Assembly (NCBI GenBank): GCA_963842835.1
Contig: CAWJIB010000007.1
Coordinates: forward strand, 62,001-126,000
Reading direction: 5' to 3'
DNA length: 64,000 nucleotides
DNA from: Roseiarcus sp963842835
GTDB taxonomy: Bacteria > Pseudomonadota > Alphaproteobacteria > Rhizobiales > Beijerinckiaceae
A model generated the notes under the pieces. The model made no database searches and was not told the origin of the DNA. It worked only from the letters and a program-made list of their open reading frames with translations. The position numbers and the translations under genes are program-made. Shown here piece after piece: positions 62,714 to 64,000 of the stretch. The number at the start of each line of letters is the position of its first letter. Position 1 is the first letter of the stretch.

Positions 62714-64000
62714 ATGAAGCATGATGTCAACGAGACCCGCCGCTATTTCCGCGAAGCCGCCTTCGCTCATGCGCGCGACAATTTTTATGCCTTTTACCGG
62801 CTCGGCTTCCCCGCTTTGGCGCCGGAAGCGAGCTTTTCCTCCTCGCCGCATTATCGCGTTCTCGCGCAGGCGCTCGAGAAAGTGGCCACGGGCGAGACCC
62901 GCCGTCTGCTGATCGCGGTGCCGCCGCGTCATGGCAAGAGTATCCTCGCCTCCGTGGCGTTGCCGGCTTGGATTCTAGGACGCGATCCCACGCGAAAAAT
63001 CATCTGCGCGTCCTATGGCGAGCAATTGTCCAAGGACTTTTCCAATCGCTTCCGCGACCTGTTGTGGTCGCCCCAATTCCATTCGGTCTTTCCCGATACG
63101 CGGATCGACGCCGGCGGAGCGTCGCTGTCCGAGGTGCGCACCTCGGCCAAGGGCTACCGGCTGGCGACGACGGTCGATGGGCCGGCGACCGGCAAGGGGG
63201 CGCATTTCGCTTTCGTCGACGATCCGATCAAGGCGTCCGAAGCGGCGTCCGAAGTGGTGCGTAACTCCGTTTACGACTGGTTCAAGGGCTCGCTCATGAC
63301 CCGCTTCGACAAGCCGGCCGAGGGCGCGATGGTCGTGGTCCAGCAGCGGCTCCACCAGGACGACCTTATCGGCCGGCTTCGCGACGAAGGGGGCTGGGAA
63401 TATCTGGAGATGCCCGGCGAATGCATGCAGCGTCGGACGTTCGATCTTGGCGATGGCGAGAGCTGGGATTTTGAGCCCGGCGACCTGCTCTTCCCCGAGC
63501 GCTTCGACAGAGCCGCGTTGAAGCAAATGTTCTGGGATCTCGGCGAGGCCGCCTACAACGCGCAAATCCTGCAGCGCCCTGGGGCGTCTGGCGGGACGCT
63601 GTTCAAGCTCAAGCATTTTCCGCGCTATGAGACTTTGCCCGCCCGTTTCGAGGCTATCGTTCAGAGCTGGGATCCGGCGATCGTTGATAACGAAACGGCG
63701 GCCTTCACCGTTTGTACGACCTGGGGAATCGTCGGGCGCAGGCTCTACCTCGTGAACGTATTTCGCAAACGGCTCGATTTCTTCAAAATTGAGCCGGCCA
63801 TGCTTTCCATGAAGCAGAAATACGGCGCAGGCTTCGTGATCCTCGAAGTCTCCGGCGTAGGCAAAGCGATTGGGAATTCCTTGTTGAAGCGCCAAGGCAT
63901 TCATGAGTGGTTTCTCTGGACCGAACCTCGGTTGGGCAAGGTCGAGCGCGCCATGGCCCAGACGCCGAAGATCGAACGCAAGTATGTCTATCTGCCGGTG
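62714..64000 (+). CDS. Phage terminase large subunit (partial, runs off right edge)
   Basis: 429 codons visible with no stop, from ATG 62714, four bases after DUF5681. ATPase: Walker A-like LLIAVPPRHGKSILAS, KIICASYGEQLSKDFSNRF, Walker B-like AHFAFVDDPIKASEAASE and coupling motif VVVQQRLHQDDLIGRL. The nuclease domain begins AIVQSWDPAIVDNETAAFT, with a first metal-binding Asp, followed by LYLVNVFRKRLDFFKIEP. This is the TIGR01630-type large subunit that cuts and pumps phage DNA into the capsid. It appears intact as far as seen. Confidence 0.93.
   Translation, partial: MKHDVNETRRYFREAAFAHARDNFYAFYRLGFPALAPEASFSSSPHYRVLAQALEKVATGETRRLLIAVPPRHGKSILASVALPAWILGRDPTRKIICASYGEQLSKDFSNRFRDLLWSPQFHSVFPDTRIDAGGASLSEVRTSAKGYRLATTVDGPATGKGAHFAFVDDPIKASEAASEVVRNSVYDWFKGSLMTRFDKPAEGAMVVVQQRLHQDDLIGRLRDEGGWEYLEMPGECMQRRTFDLGDGESWDFEPGDLLFPERFDRAALKQMFWDLGEAAYNAQILQRPGASGGTLFKLKHFPRYETLPARFEAIVQSWDPAIVDNETAAFTVCTTWGIVGRRLYLVNVFRKRLDFFKIEPAMLSMKQKYGAGFVILEVSGVGKAIGNSLLKRQGIHEWFLWTEPRLGKVERAMAQTPKIERKYVYLPV

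Noticed and set aside
62975..63904. Minus-strand open frame opposite the terminase gene
   Set aside because: The plus-strand frame carries clear terminase motifs; the antisense frame is a shadow.

Overview
The window is GC-rich DNA from an alphaproteobacterium, most likely of the Hyphomicrobiales. I infer this from codon use, an ethylmalonyl-CoA-pathway-type mesaconyl-CoA hydratase, a WbaP/Wza/Wzc-type exopolysaccharide locus, and a Rhodopseudomonas-like cyclohexanecarboxylate module (BadR/BadI/AliA/AliB). Genus and species cannot be read from the sequence. All family assignments come from recognising motifs by eye; no database search was run.

Positions 1-1.7 kb hold the start of an exported protein running off the left edge and a BTLCP-family cysteine proteinase whose C-terminal tail is out of frame. 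Positions 1.9-38 kb are one large surface-polysaccharide locus, almost entirely on the minus strand. It contains a chain initiator (WbaP-like), a Wza exporter, a Wzc/ExoP co-polymerase with tyrosine kinase, a NusG paralogue, an MBOAT acyltransferase, GDP-fucose synthesis (gmd-fcl), a Wzx flippase, a Wzy-like polymerase, several GT4/GT1 and one GT9 glycosyltransferase, two FkbM and two other methyltransferases, HldE, an O-antigen-ligase-like protein and an acyltransferase-3. At its far end is a secreted 1013-aa tailspike/beta-helix-like protein. The locus shows decay: an in-frame TGA in a methyltransferase, an in-frame TAG in the SGNH-like partner of the MBOAT protein, an IS3 orfA remnant and a probable IS200-like remnant.

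Positions 39-47.6 kb are ordinary chromosome: tRNA-Ala(CGC), YggT, mesaconyl-CoA hydratase, an isochorismatase-like hydrolase, a CBS protein, a lone HicA-like protein, a GYD protein, a Gfo/Idh/MocA dehydrogenase and a tandem universal stress protein. Embedded here is an unusual trio at 44.8-46.6 kb. Two 149-aa paralogous membrane proteins that resemble Pycsar TM effectors flank an HD-superfamily phosphohydrolase. This is the best candidate for an undescribed system.

Positions 47.7-59.7 kb are catabolic. A TetR regulator has matching 16-bp palindromes on both sides, followed by acyl-CoA dehydrogenase, amidohydrolase and a ThDP-dependent lyase. Beyond an IS6 remnant come a thiolase, a MarR/BadR-like regulator with a palindromic site just upstream, and the convergent minus-strand genes badI, aliA and aliB for cyclohexanecarboxylate activation and ring cleavage. 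The hydratase and hydroxyacyl dehydrogenase of that pathway are not in view.

Positions 59.7-60.8 kb form an intergenic region rich in repeats, including a 60-bp near-perfect palindrome. Positions 60.8-64 kb are phage packaging-type DNA: a ParB-domain DNA methyltransferase, a DUF5681 protein and a terminase large subunit that runs off the right edge.
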